A stretch of DNA of 7,063 nt from an uncultured Selenomonadales bacterium (GCA_947167555.1 CAMVIO010000103.1:1-7063); one strand, 5' to 3'; shown: positions 1 to 7,010, numbered from the stretch's first letter. The notes: generated from the letters alone by a model not told the origin. Numbers and translations: made by a program.

Positions 1-197
1 ATCGTGAATTCGCCGTCATAGATGTGCTCCATCTTGTCCAGATATTCCTGGGCGATCTTGCCGTACTTCGGCATCACGACACGCACGTCCACGCCCTGCT
101 TTTTCAGGGCCTTCGGCAACGAGCCCGCCACGTCGGCCAGTCCGCCCGTCTTGGTGAACGGCACGGCCTCCGACGCGACATAGAGAACTTTCAACAT
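1..197 (-). CDS. glgA: Glycogen synthase (ADP-glucose type), N-terminal part only, gene runs off the window
   Basis: The first 65 codons of a glycogen synthase that transfers glucose from ADP-glucose to the non-reducing end of an alpha-1,4-glucan in the cytoplasm. The visible N-terminus, MLKVLYVASEAVPFTKTGGL, is diagnostic of the GT5 family. Residues 16-23 form the KTGGLADV motif, whose lysine corresponds to the ADP-glucose-binding Lys15 of E. coli GlgA. The following residues (AGSLPKAL and VRVVMPKY) are the usual first beta-alpha-beta unit of the N-terminal Rossmann domain. The ATG at 197 is chosen because GGAGG at 211-207 lies 9 nt upstream and the protein starts exactly where the family usually does. 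It is the last visible gene of the cluster, separated from glgB by 132 nt, the largest gap here. The GT-B C-terminal domain and the rest of the active site lie outside the window, so completeness cannot be judged. Confidence 0.95.
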   Translation of the reverse strand, partial: MLKVLYVASEAVPFTKTGGLADVAGSLPKALKKQGVDVRVVMPKYGKIAQEYLDKMEHIYDGEFT

Positions 198-299
198 AGA
201 ACAATCCCTCCATTCGGAAACTACGGAGCCGACAGCGGCTTCCGCGTTCCTGTTTCTTTACTTGCCTGTTTATGTTTCTGATTAAAATTCGCTAATCTT
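198..299 (-). promoter_or_regulatory. glgA leader with ribosome binding site and a weak stem-loop
   Basis: This is the untranslated stretch before glgA. It contains GGAGG at 211-207, 9 nt before the ATG, and 16 nt further upstream a small stem-loop, AGCCG/CGGCT (240-236 with 231-227) around a 4-nt loop. An AT-richer part lies at about 252-298. I found no convincing -35/-10 pair in it, so a separate glgA promoter is possible but not shown. The stem is only 5 bp and could be chance. No small ORF or known riboswitch fold was recognised. Confidence 0.3.
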
Positions 300-321
300 G
301 CCTTCCCCTCAAGGGGAAGGC
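300..321. repeat. Perfect 9-bp palindromic hairpin between glgB and glgA
   Basis: The arms at 300-308 and 313-321 (GCCTTCCCC and GGGGAAGGC) are perfectly complementary around a 4-nt loop (309-312). The structure begins 8 nt past the glgB stop codon. On the plus strand it is followed at once by TTTTATATT (322-330), the form of an intrinsic terminator. On the minus strand, where the genes lie, it is preceded by AAAA and followed by AAGATTAGCG, so there is no U-tract and termination of glgB transcripts would be inefficient. It could act as an mRNA 3'-end stabiliser or partial attenuator after glgB, as a terminator of antisense transcription, or be a copy of a dispersed palindromic repeat. The palindrome is certain; the role is not. 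Confidence 0.8.
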
Positions 322-330
322 TTTTATATT
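322..330 (+). terminator. T-rich tail completing a possible plus-strand intrinsic terminator with the 300-321 hairpin
   Basis: The run TTTTATATT directly follows the GC-rich 9-bp stem on the plus strand, which together meets the sequence criteria for a Rho-independent terminator. No plus-strand gene is present to use it, so any real function would be to stop antisense transcription entering glgB from the glgA side. It may equally be an accident of the AT-rich spacer next to a repeat. The tail touches the first base of the glgB stop codon complement. Confidence 0.35.
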
Positions 331-2228
331 CACGTCTTCATCTTCAGATACACCGTCGCCAGCGGCGGTATTGTCAGCGCGATGGACTGCGGGCGGTTGT
401 GCCACGGGATTTCTTCCGTCCGGTGCGGCCCGCCGGTCTTGACGCCGGAGCCGCCGTACTGCGAATCATCGCTGTTGAAGACTTCCAGATATGTTCCCGC
501 TTCCGGTACGCCGATCCGGTAGCCGTAATGGACCTCCGGCGTGAAACTGGAAACGACGACCACATGATCCCTTCCGTTCTTCGCGCGGCGCACGAAGACG
601 AGGATACTGTGATCCATGTCGCTGCAATCGATCCACTCGAAGCCCCGCCAGTCGAAATCCACCTGCCAGAACGCGGGCTGGTCGTTGTAGAATTTATTCA
701 GCGCTTTCGAGTAGCGCTGCATTTCCTGATGCTTCGGGTAGCCCTCGACCAAGTGCCAGTCGAGGCTGTCGTCGAAGTTCCACTCGATGAAGTGCCCGAA
801 CTCGCCGCCCATGAAGAGCAGTTTTTTTCCGGGGTGCGCCATCCAGTAGCCGAAGAACGCCCGAAGCCCCGCGAATTTCTGCCAGTAGTCGCCGGGCATC
901 TTCTCGATCAGCGAGCATTTGCCGTGGACGACCTCGTCATGGGACAGAGGAAGCACGAAATTCTCGGAGAACGCGTACATCAGCGAGAAGGTCAGCTTGT
1001 CCTGGTTCCATTTCCGGTAAATCGGGTCGAGGCTCATGTATTTGAGCACGTCGTTCATCCAGCCCATGTTCCATTTGTAGTTGAAGCCCATACCGCCCAT
1101 CCAGATCGGCTTCGAGATCATCGGCCAGGAGGTCGATTCCTCGGCGATCATCAGCGCGTCGGGCAGATACTCGAACACGGCCATGTTGAGCTGCTTCAGG
1201 AAGTCCATCGCTTCGAGGTTGCCGGTGCCGCCGTATTTGTTCGGCAGCCATTCGCCTTCCTCGCGCCCGTAGTTCAGATAGAGCATATTCGCCACCGCGT
1301 CGATGCGCAGGCCGTCGATATGGTATTCCTCCATCCAGAACAGCGCGTTCGAGATCAGGAAGCTTTTGACCTCGGTGCGCCCGTAGTCGAAATTCGTGGT
1401 CCCCCAGCCCTTGTTTTCCGCGCGCTGCTCGTTGTCCGACTCGTAGAGGTTCACGCCGTCGAACATCCGGAGTCCCTGGTCGTCCTTGCAGAAATGGCCG
1501 GGCACCCAGTCCATGATGATCCCGATGCCCGCTTGGTGGGCCTTGTCCACGAAATACATGAAGTCGGCAGGTTCGCCGTAGCGGCTCGTCACCGCGTAGT
1601 AGCCGGTGGCCTGATAGCCCCATGAGCCGTCAAAGGGGTGCTCGCAGAGGGGCATCAGCTCGATATGGGTGTAATTCATTTCCACCGCGTAGGAGACGAG
1701 CTGGTCGGCCAGCTCCCGATATGTCAGATAACCGCCGTCGAGGTGCCTGCGCCACGAGCCGAGGTGGACTTCATAGGTCAGCATCGGCTTTTCGTAGGAC
1801 GAGCCTTTTTTCTTCGCCGCTTGGAAGTCCGCGTCGTGCCATTCGAATTTCGGGTAATCATAGGTGCGGGAGGCTGTCAGCGGCTTTTTCTCCGCGTAGA
1901 AGCCGTAGGGGTCGGCCTTCATGATCCACGGCCCGCCCCAGGGCGGGTCGATCGCGTACTTGTAGACCGTGCCCGAAGGCAGCCCCGGAATGAACGCCGC
2001 CCAAGTCTCGCCGTCGCCGAGGCGCTCCATCGGATGCTCGCGAGTGTCCCAGTTGTTGAAATCGCCGACGACGCTCACGTTCCGCGCGTGGGGCGCCCAG
2101 ACCGCGAAGCGCACGCCGCGCTCGCCGTCCTGCTCCACATAGTGGGCGCCCAGCATTTCGTAAGCGTGGTAATTCGTTCCCTGATGGAACAGGTAAAGAT
2201 CGTAATCCGCCAATGCAGCAGTTTTCAT
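330..2228 (-). CDS. glgB: 1,4-alpha-glucan branching enzyme (GH13)
   Basis: This enzyme cuts an alpha-1,4 chain and re-attaches the piece through an alpha-1,6 bond, creating glycogen branches. The 632-residue protein has an N-terminal CBM48-type beta-sandwich at about 36-105 (RFAVWAPHARNVSVVGDFNNW), a GH13 (beta/alpha)8 barrel at about 150-510 and a C-terminal beta domain to 632. All four GH13 signature regions are present: DWVPGH (240-245), GLRIDAV with nucleophile Asp310, AEEST with acid/base Glu363, and LSHDEVVHG with Asp431. The 53- and 68-residue spacings match those between Asp405, Glu458 and Asp526 of E. coli GlgB. It lacks the additional N1 domain of the 728-residue E. coli enzyme, as is usual for Firmicutes. 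The start at 2228 has AAGGA (2240-2236) 7 nt upstream. It begins 13 nt after glgP, whose stop codon abuts this ribosome binding site, suggesting coupled translation. The frame is intact. Confidence 0.97.
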   Translation of the reverse strand: MKTAALADYDLYLFHQGTNYHAYEMLGAHYVEQDGERGVRFAVWAPHARNVSVVGDFNNWDTREHPMERLGDGETWAAFIPGLPSGTVYKYAIDPPWGGPWIMKADPYGFYAEKKPLTASRTYDYPKFEWHDADFQAAKKKGSSYEKPMLTYEVHLGSWRRHLDGGYLTYRELADQLVSYAVEMNYTHIELMPLCEHPFDGSWGYQATGYYAVTSRYGEPADFMYFVDKAHQAGIGIIMDWVPGHFCKDDQGLRMFDGVNLYESDNEQRAENKGWGTTNFDYGRTEVKSFLISNALFWMEEYHIDGLRIDAVANMLYLNYGREEGEWLPNKYGGTGNLEAMDFLKQLNMAVFEYLPDALMIAEESTSWPMISKPIWMGGMGFNYKWNMGWMNDVLKYMSLDPIYRKWNQDKLTFSLMYAFSENFVLPLSHDEVVHGKCSLIEKMPGDYWQKFAGLRAFFGYWMAHPGKKLLFMGGEFGHFIEWNFDDSLDWHLVEGYPKHQEMQRYSKALNKFYNDQPAFWQVDFDWRGFEWIDCSDMDHSILVFVRRAKNGRDHVVVVSSFTPEVHYGYRIGVPEAGTYLEVFNSDDSQYGGSGVKTGGPHRTEEIPWHNRPQSIALTIPPLATVYLKMKT

Positions 2229-2241
2229 AACAAAATCCTTC

Positions 2242-4695
2242 CTATACCACTACATGAACCGGCTTCAGCTGCCAAATATCGTCCGCGTACTCCTGGATGG
2301 TGCGGTCGGAGGAGAAGCGGCCCGACATTGCGATGTTCATCAGCATGGAACGGGTCCAGCCCCGCTTGTCGCGGTAGCGGCGCATGATTTCCTCATGGCC
2401 TTCGCGGTACGCGTCAAAATCTTTCAGAATAAAGAATTCGTCGTTGTTCTGCAAGAGGTAGTCGAACAGCGAGCGGAAGTCGCCATAGGTGCCGTCCACG
2501 AGGCGATCCAGCACGCGGCGCACCGACTCGTTGTTGTTGTATTCTTCCCAGGCCGAGTATTTGCCGTTGGCGTAGTAGTCCATGACCTTTTCCGCCGTCA
2601 GGCCGAAAATCACGCAATGCTCGTCGCCGCCGACGGCCTCGTGGATCTCGACGTTCGCGCCGTCCATCGTGCCGAGGGTGATCGCGCCGTTCATCATGAA
2701 TTTCATGTTGCCGGTGCCGGAGGCTTCCTTGCTGGCCGTGGAAATCTGCTCGGACACGTCCGCCGCCGGGTAGACCACCTCGCCGATGGACACGCCGAAA
2801 TTCTCGATAAATACGACCTTCAGCATCTTGTTTGTCGCAGGGTCGTGGTTCACCACGTCGGCCACCGCGCAAATCAGCCGGATGGTCTCTTTCGCGATAT
2901 AGTAGCCCGGCGCCGCCTTGCCGCCGAAGAAGTAGGTCGTCGGCACCGTGTCCGCGTCTTTGCCCCGGCGCAGGCGGTCATACTGGTACATGATATGCAG
3001 CACGTTCATCAGTTGCCGCTTGTAGGAATGGATGCGCTTGACCTGGATGTCGAACAGCGTCTCCGGGTCGACGCGAAGCCCCGTGTGCTCCCGTATGCGG
3101 CGGGCGAGGATTTTCTTGCGGGTCAGCTTGATGTCCGCCAGCCGCTCCAAGGTCTCCGGGTCGTCCTTCAGTTCCGCCAGATGCTCAAGAAGCGACGGCT
3201 GCTTTTGCCATGCCGAGGTCAATTTCTCGTCGAGGAAGTCCGCCAGTTCCGGGTTCGCCGCGATCAGCCAGCGGCGGTGCGTGATGCCGTTCGTCTTGTT
3301 GTTGAACTTCGACGGGTAGAACTCGAAGAACGGGCGCAGCGTCGTGTGCTTCAAAATCTCGGAATGGATGGCCGCCACGCCGTTGACGCTGTAGCTGCCC
3401 ACCACGGCCAGCCGCGCCATGTGGACCTGATCGTCCTGGATGATCGAGAGGGCGCGTACCCGCTCCTCGTCCCCCGGATAGCGGCGGCGCACATGCTTCA
3501 GGAAGCGCGCGTTGATTTCCTCGATAATCATATAGATGCGCGGCAGCAGGTTGCGGAACATTCCGACGGGCCAGCGTTCCAGTGCTTCCGGCATGATCGT
3601 GTGGTTCGTGTAGGCCACCGTGTTGCTGGTGATCTCCCATGCCTCTTCCCAAGGGATGCCCTCCTCGTCGACGAGGAGGCGCATCAGCTCCGCCACCGCG
3701 AGAGCCGGATGGGTGTCGTTGATATGGATGGCGATCTTGTCCGGCAGGTCATGGAGCAGATTGCCCGCTTTCACATGATGGCGCACGATGCTCTGGACGC
3801 CCGCCGAGACGAAGAAGTATTCCTGCACGAGACGGAGGTTCCGCCCTTCCTCGGTGCTGTCGTCCGGATAGAGGAAATGGGTGATGTTCTCAACATAGTT
3901 GCGGTAGCGCATACGGTCTTGGATCTGCTCATGGGTCAGCGTGCCGCCGAAAGTGACGAAGTCTTTGTCCACTTCCGCGTTCCAAAGCCGCAGCGTGTTT
4001 ACCGTGTTGTTTTTCGCGCCCACCACGGGCACGTCGTAAGGCACCGCCAGCACCGTGGTGTAATCCTCATGCACGAGGCGAAGGCTGCCGTCCGGCTGCT
4101 CTTTCATATAGGCGTGGCCGCCGAAGCGGACGTTCACCGCCTTGTCCGGTTTGCGGTATTCCCACGCGAAGCCGTCCCGAAGCCATTTGTCCGGCAACTC
4201 GACCTGGTTGCCGTCGATGATTTTCTGCTCGAACAGGCCGTACTGGTAGCGGATGCTGCACCCGTGGCCGGGAAGCCCGAGCGCCGCCATGGAGTCGATG
4301 AAGCAGGCCGCGAGACGGCCGAGGCCGCCGTTGCCAAGGCCGGCGTCCGGCTCCTCCTCGAGATAGCGCGCAAGGCTCAAATTCAGCGACCCCAGCGCTT
4401 CCTCCATCAAATCCTTTACGCCCAGATTGATCAGGTTTGTGTTCAAAAGGCGGCCCAGCAGGAATTCGATCGAGAAATAATAGACCTGCTTCGCTTTCTT
4501 TTCCTGATAGGTTTTGTTCGTCTTGATCCACTTCTCGGACAACAGCTCCCGCGTCGTCGTCGCGATGGTCAGATAAATCTCGTGCGGCGTCAGTTCTTCG
4601 ATATCGCGCCCGAACATGACATGCGCCGTCAGCACAAACCGCTTTTTCATCTCTTCCACCTGCGAAGCGCTTTCCTTGGCTTTTGCCATTGGCAT
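2242..4695 (-). CDS. glgP: Glycogen/starch/maltodextrin phosphorylase (GT35)
   Basis: A PLP-dependent enzyme that phosphorolyses terminal alpha-1,4 bonds of glycogen or maltodextrin to glucose-1-phosphate. At 817 residues it is full length, close to E. coli GlgP. Landmarks in order are YYFSIEFLLGR (72-82), DAGLGNGGLGRLAACF (117-132), HINDTHP (324-330), AYTNHTIMPEALERW (361-375, with the conserved active-site histidine), QVKRIHSYKRQL (551-562), and the PLP-site motif EASGTGNMK (657-665), in which Lys665 is the predicted Schiff-base lysine. No animal-type N-terminal phosphorylation segment is visible. The first of two nearby ATGs (4695 and 4689) is chosen because GGAGG at 4707-4703 sits 7 nt from it and 13 nt from the second. 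It lies 24 nt after glgD, so the degrading enzyme is co-transcribed with the synthetic ones. Choice between glycogen and maltodextrin as preferred substrate cannot be made from sequence alone; the context favours glycogen. Confidence 0.97.
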   Translation of the reverse strand: MPMAKAKESASQVEEMKKRFVLTAHVMFGRDIEELTPHEIYLTIATTTRELLSEKWIKTNKTYQEKKAKQVYYFSIEFLLGRLLNTNLINLGVKDLMEEALGSLNLSLARYLEEEPDAGLGNGGLGRLAACFIDSMAALGLPGHGCSIRYQYGLFEQKIIDGNQVELPDKWLRDGFAWEYRKPDKAVNVRFGGHAYMKEQPDGSLRLVHEDYTTVLAVPYDVPVVGAKNNTVNTLRLWNAEVDKDFVTFGGTLTHEQIQDRMRYRNYVENITHFLYPDDSTEEGRNLRLVQEYFFVSAGVQSIVRHHVKAGNLLHDLPDKIAIHINDTHPALAVAELMRLLVDEEGIPWEEAWEITSNTVAYTNHTIMPEALERWPVGMFRNLLPRIYMIIEEINARFLKHVRRRYPGDEERVRALSIIQDDQVHMARLAVVGSYSVNGVAAIHSEILKHTTLRPFFEFYPSKFNNKTNGITHRRWLIAANPELADFLDEKLTSAWQKQPSLLEHLAELKDDPETLERLADIKLTRKKILARRIREHTGLRVDPETLFDIQVKRIHSYKRQLMNVLHIMYQYDRLRRGKDADTVPTTYFFGGKAAPGYYIAKETIRLICAVADVVNHDPATNKMLKVVFIENFGVSIGEVVYPAADVSEQISTASKEASGTGNMKFMMNGAITLGTMDGANVEIHEAVGGDEHCVIFGLTAEKVMDYYANGKYSAWEEYNNNESVRRVLDRLVDGTYGDFRSLFDYLLQNNDEFFILKDFDAYREGHEEIMRRYRDKRGWTRSMLMNIAMSGRFSSDRTIQEYADDIWQLKPVHVVV

Positions 4696-4719
4696 TGGTT
4701 TTCCTCCTCTACATTGTCT

Positions 4720-5832
4720 CTATATCGTGATATGCTTTCCGACCATGACCGGGAAATTCTCGGCGCCGCGCAGGCGCTTGCCCTGCGTGATGGTCACTTC
4801 CTTGTCGGTGATGACATGCTCGAGTTCCGCCTGTTCTTCGAGGACGCAATCCTCCATCACGACGGAGTTTCGGATGACCGCTCCCGGCGCCACTTTCACG
4901 TTGCGGAAAATCACGCTGTTCTCTACCGTGCCGTGAATCTCGCAGCCGTTGGCGATCAGCGAGTTCTTGACTTTCGCGCCTTCCTTGTACTCGGTGGGCG
5001 CCATGTCCTTCGCCTTCGTGATGATCGGAGCGCCTTCCTGCATGAAGAGCTCCTGCCAGACCTTCTGGTCGAGCATCCTGAGGTTCGACAGGTAGAAGGC
5101 CGGCGTCGAGCAGATGCGCGCCGCGAAACCCTCGTGGATATAAGCGTAGAATTTCATGCCGGGCGCCTGCTTCAAGATCGCGTCCCGGCGGAAATCCGTG
5201 CCGCCGTGCTCGAAGGCGTAGCGGACCACGTTGCAGAAAAGCTCCTTGCTCATCAGGAAGATGCCCAGGGAGCGGTAATCGCCCTCTTTCAACGCGGGGC
5301 GGATGGCCGCGTCTTTCACGCGCCCGTCTTTCCCCGGCTCGATAATCAGCCCGGAGCAGGGGTCGCTGTGCCATGCCCTGTTGGTGACCACTGTCACGTC
5401 CGCGCCGCGGTCGATATGGAATTTCAGCACCTTGGTGAAATCAATGTTGTAGACCGAGGTCGCGCGCGCCAAAAGCACATATTCCTCGTTGCTGTTCTCG
5501 ACAAAATTCAGGTTGTAATAAATGTTCCGAAGGTCGCTGGCTTTTTCGCCGTTCTCCGGACGTACCGGCGGCAGGTAGAACAGGCCCTTGTGATGCCGCG
5601 CCAGATCCCAATCCTTGCCCGACCGCAGATGGTCGAGGATTGAACGGGCCTTGTTCTCCGGCAAAAGCACGCCGACGTTCCGGATGCCGGAGGTCACCAT
5701 GCTCGAAAGCGCGAAATCCACGAGGCGATACCGTCCCGCAAAGGGAAGCGAGGCAATCGGCCGGTCCTGTGTCAATTCCTTGATATATATTTCCTCGCGT
5801 TGCAAATCCACGAGGCTCATAACTCTTTTCAT
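4720..5832 (-). CDS. glgD: GlgD, non-catalytic ADP-glucose pyrophosphorylase-like regulatory subunit
   Basis: A 370-residue paralogue of GlgC that in Firmicutes partners GlgC and modulates its activity. It keeps the nucleotidyltransferase scaffold: RPIASLPFAGRYRLVDFALS (24-43), VTSGIRNVGVLL (46-57), and a C-terminal left-handed beta-helix of hexapeptide-like repeats at about 280-345. The catalytic features are gone. It has no GGxGxRL nucleotide loop at the N-terminus. The GDHIY segment of GlgC is replaced by RATSVY (123-128), the GTADAI segment by ASDLRN (98-103), and the YWKDVGT metal-site segment has no counterpart in GFAARICSTPAFY (235-247). The ATG at 5832 is preferred because GAGGAGG at 5847-5841 is 8 nt upstream. 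The frame extends to a GTG at 5841, but that codon overlaps the ribosome binding site. The gene begins 13 nt after the glgC stop, and the ribosome binding site directly follows that TGA. The reading frame is uninterrupted. Confidence 0.94.
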   Translation of the reverse strand: MKRVMSLVDLQREEIYIKELTQDRPIASLPFAGRYRLVDFALSSMVTSGIRNVGVLLPENKARSILDHLRSGKDWDLARHHKGLFYLPPVRPENGEKASDLRNIYYNLNFVENSNEEYVLLARATSVYNIDFTKVLKFHIDRGADVTVVTNRAWHSDPCSGLIIEPGKDGRVKDAAIRPALKEGDYRSLGIFLMSKELFCNVVRYAFEHGGTDFRRDAILKQAPGMKFYAYIHEGFAARICSTPAFYLSNLRMLDQKVWQELFMQEGAPIITKAKDMAPTEYKEGAKVKNSLIANGCEIHGTVENSVIFRNVKVAPGAVIRNSVVMEDCVLEEQAELEHVITDKEVTITQGKRLRGAENFPVMVGKHITI

Positions 5833-5840
5833 TCGCTCCA

Positions 5841-5847
5841 CCTCCTC
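5841..5847 (-). promoter_or_regulatory. Ribosome binding site of glgD, overlapping the glgC stop codon
   Basis: GAGGAGG on the minus strand begins inside the TGA stop of glgC (5848-5846) and lies 8 nt before the ATG at 5832. It decides the glgD start: the upstream in-frame GTG at 5841-5839 would use the last base of this site as its first base, leaving no binding site of its own. The arrangement suggests that ribosomes finishing glgC re-initiate on glgD, giving matched amounts of the two subunits (inference). Confidence 0.8.
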
Positions 5848-6979
5848 AGCCTGCCGCTTCCACGACTTCGTTCTCGCCCGTCACCGCTATCGCGTCGGGT
5901 GTGCCCTTGACTTTCGCGCCCGATTTGACGTTCGTGTGCGGGCCGAGGATCGCGTGGTCGACCACCGCGCCGTCCTCGATGACCGCGAAGGGCATCACGA
6001 CGGAATCCGTGACCTTCGCGCCTTTCCCGATGCGGACGCCCGAGGAGATCACCGAATGCGCCACGGAGCCGAGCACCACCGCGCCCTCGTTCAAAAGCGC
6101 GTGGTCGACTTCCGCTTCCGGCCCGATATAGTGCGGCGGCAGCGGCGGATTCGCCGAGCGGATGCGCCACGGTCCGCCGATGTCGATGGGCGGCTCGTCG
6201 GCGAGGAAGTCCATATTCGCTTGCCAAAGGCTCTCGATGGTCCCCACGTCCTTCCAGTAGCCGTCAAAGGAGTAGGAGAACAGCTTCGCGCCGTCCGAGA
6301 GCATCTTCGGGATGATGTCCTTGCCGAAGTCGTGGCTCGAATCCTCGCGTTTCGCGTCGGCAACCAGATAATCGTGCAGGAAGTCTTTCGTGAAAATGTA
6401 GATGCCCATCGAAGCGAGGTCGCTGGTGGGCTGGGCCGGTTTCTCCGTGAAGCGGGTGATGCGCCCGTCCGGCTCCGCGTCGAGAATGCCGAACCGGGAC
6501 GCCTCCTCCATCGGCACCCGGATCACGCCGATGGTCGCCTCCGCGCCCTTCGCGATATGCGCGTCCAGCATCTTTGAGTAATCCATCGCGTAAATGTGAT
6601 CGCCGGACAAGATCAGCACATATTCCGGGTCGGACATTTCGATGAAGTTCAGGTTTTGGTAAATCGCGTCCGCCGTCCCGCTGTACCAGTCGGCGCCTTT
6701 CGCCCGGGCGTACGGCGGCAGGATGAACACGCCGCCCTCGCGCCCGTCCAGATCCCAAGCGTTGCCGTTGCCGAGGTAATTGTTCAGCTCGAACGGGCGG
6801 TACTGCGTCAGCACGCCCACGCGTTCGATTCCCGAATGTGCGCAGTTCGACAACGGAAAATCAATGATGCGGTACTTTCCCCCAAACGGCACCGCCGGTT
6901 TCGCCACCTTCGCCGTCAACACCCCGAGACGGCTGCCTTGGCCTCCGGCCAAAATCATGGCCAAGCACCTCATTTTCAC
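5846..6979 (-). CDS. glgC: Glucose-1-phosphate adenylyltransferase, catalytic subunit (ADP-glucose pyrophosphorylase)
   Basis: Makes ADP-glucose from ATP and glucose-1-phosphate, the committed step of bacterial glycogen synthesis. With the GTG start the protein has 377 residues. The N-terminal nucleotidyltransferase domain carries AMILAGGQGSRLG (7-19, nucleotide loop), KPAVPFGGKYRIIDFPLSN (27-45), GTADAIYQN (101-109), SGDHIYAMDY (125-134) with catalytic Asp127, SMGIYIFTKD (190-199), FGKDIIP (218-224) and YWKDVGTIES (241-250) with the second metal-binding Asp244. A left-handed beta-helix follows from about 285. All catalytic motifs lost in its neighbour GlgD are intact here. The GTG at 6979 is chosen because GGAGG at 6993-6989 is 9 nt upstream. 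In-frame ATGs at 7006 and 7000 lack a good site and the binding site would lie inside the gene; the ATG at 6973 is 15 nt away. It is the first gene of the cluster. Confidence 0.95.
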   Translation of the reverse strand: MKMRCLAMILAGGQGSRLGVLTAKVAKPAVPFGGKYRIIDFPLSNCAHSGIERVGVLTQYRPFELNNYLGNGNAWDLDGREGGVFILPPYARAKGADWYSGTADAIYQNLNFIEMSDPEYVLILSGDHIYAMDYSKMLDAHIAKGAEATIGVIRVPMEEASRFGILDAEPDGRITRFTEKPAQPTSDLASMGIYIFTKDFLHDYLVADAKREDSSHDFGKDIIPKMLSDGAKLFSYSFDGYWKDVGTIESLWQANMDFLADEPPIDIGGPWRIRSANPPLPPHYIGPEAEVDHALLNEGAVVLGSVAHSVISSGVRIGKGAKVTDSVVMPFAVIEDGAVVDHAILGPHTNVKSGAKVKGTPDAIAVTGENEVVEAAG

Positions 6980-6986
6980 GATACTT

Positions 6987-6994
6987 CCCCTCCC
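6987..6994 (-). promoter_or_regulatory. Ribosome binding site of glgC
   Basis: GGGAGGGG on the minus strand is the only good Shine-Dalgarno match near the glgC N-terminus. Measured from its GGAGG core the spacing is 9 nt to GTG 6979 and 15 nt to ATG 6973, which favours the GTG start and a protein beginning MKMRCLAMILAGG. The longer frame starting at 7006 would translate through this site, making it an unlikely start. Confidence 0.75.
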
Positions 6995-7010
6995 ATACAT
7001 TTTCATTCGC

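Noticed and set aside
937..1623. A 228-codon minus-strand frame inside glgB
   Set aside because: It is an out-of-frame reading within the glgB coding sequence, and the glgB frame is intact with all catalytic motifs, so this is not a nested gene or frameshift.
399..1625. A 408-codon plus-strand open frame antisense to glgB
   Set aside because: It shows the same shadow pattern opposite a complete GH13 gene, with biased H/V/E/R composition and no family motifs.
4709..4714. An ATG directly followed by TAG on the minus strand just before the glgP ribosome binding site
   Set aside because: A start-stop pair can occur by chance, it has no ribosome binding site of its own at suitable distance, and nothing else points to translational control there.
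2254..5643. An uninterrupted plus-strand open frame of 1129 codons, antisense to glgP and most of glgD
   Set aside because: It lies wholly opposite two clear genes and crosses their junction. Its product is low-complexity in R, V, H, D and A with no recognisable domain, and no ribosome binding site or promoter precedes it. GC-rich codon use on the real strand removes stops from this antisense frame.
5833..5841. The GTG at 5841 as the glgD start
   Set aside because: It overlaps the Shine-Dalgarno sequence itself. The ATG at 5832 has correct spacing and fits the family N-terminus.
5615..6577. A 320-codon plus-strand open frame antisense to glgC and the start of glgD
   Set aside because: It covers the junction of two strongly supported genes on the other strand and has no recognisable domain.
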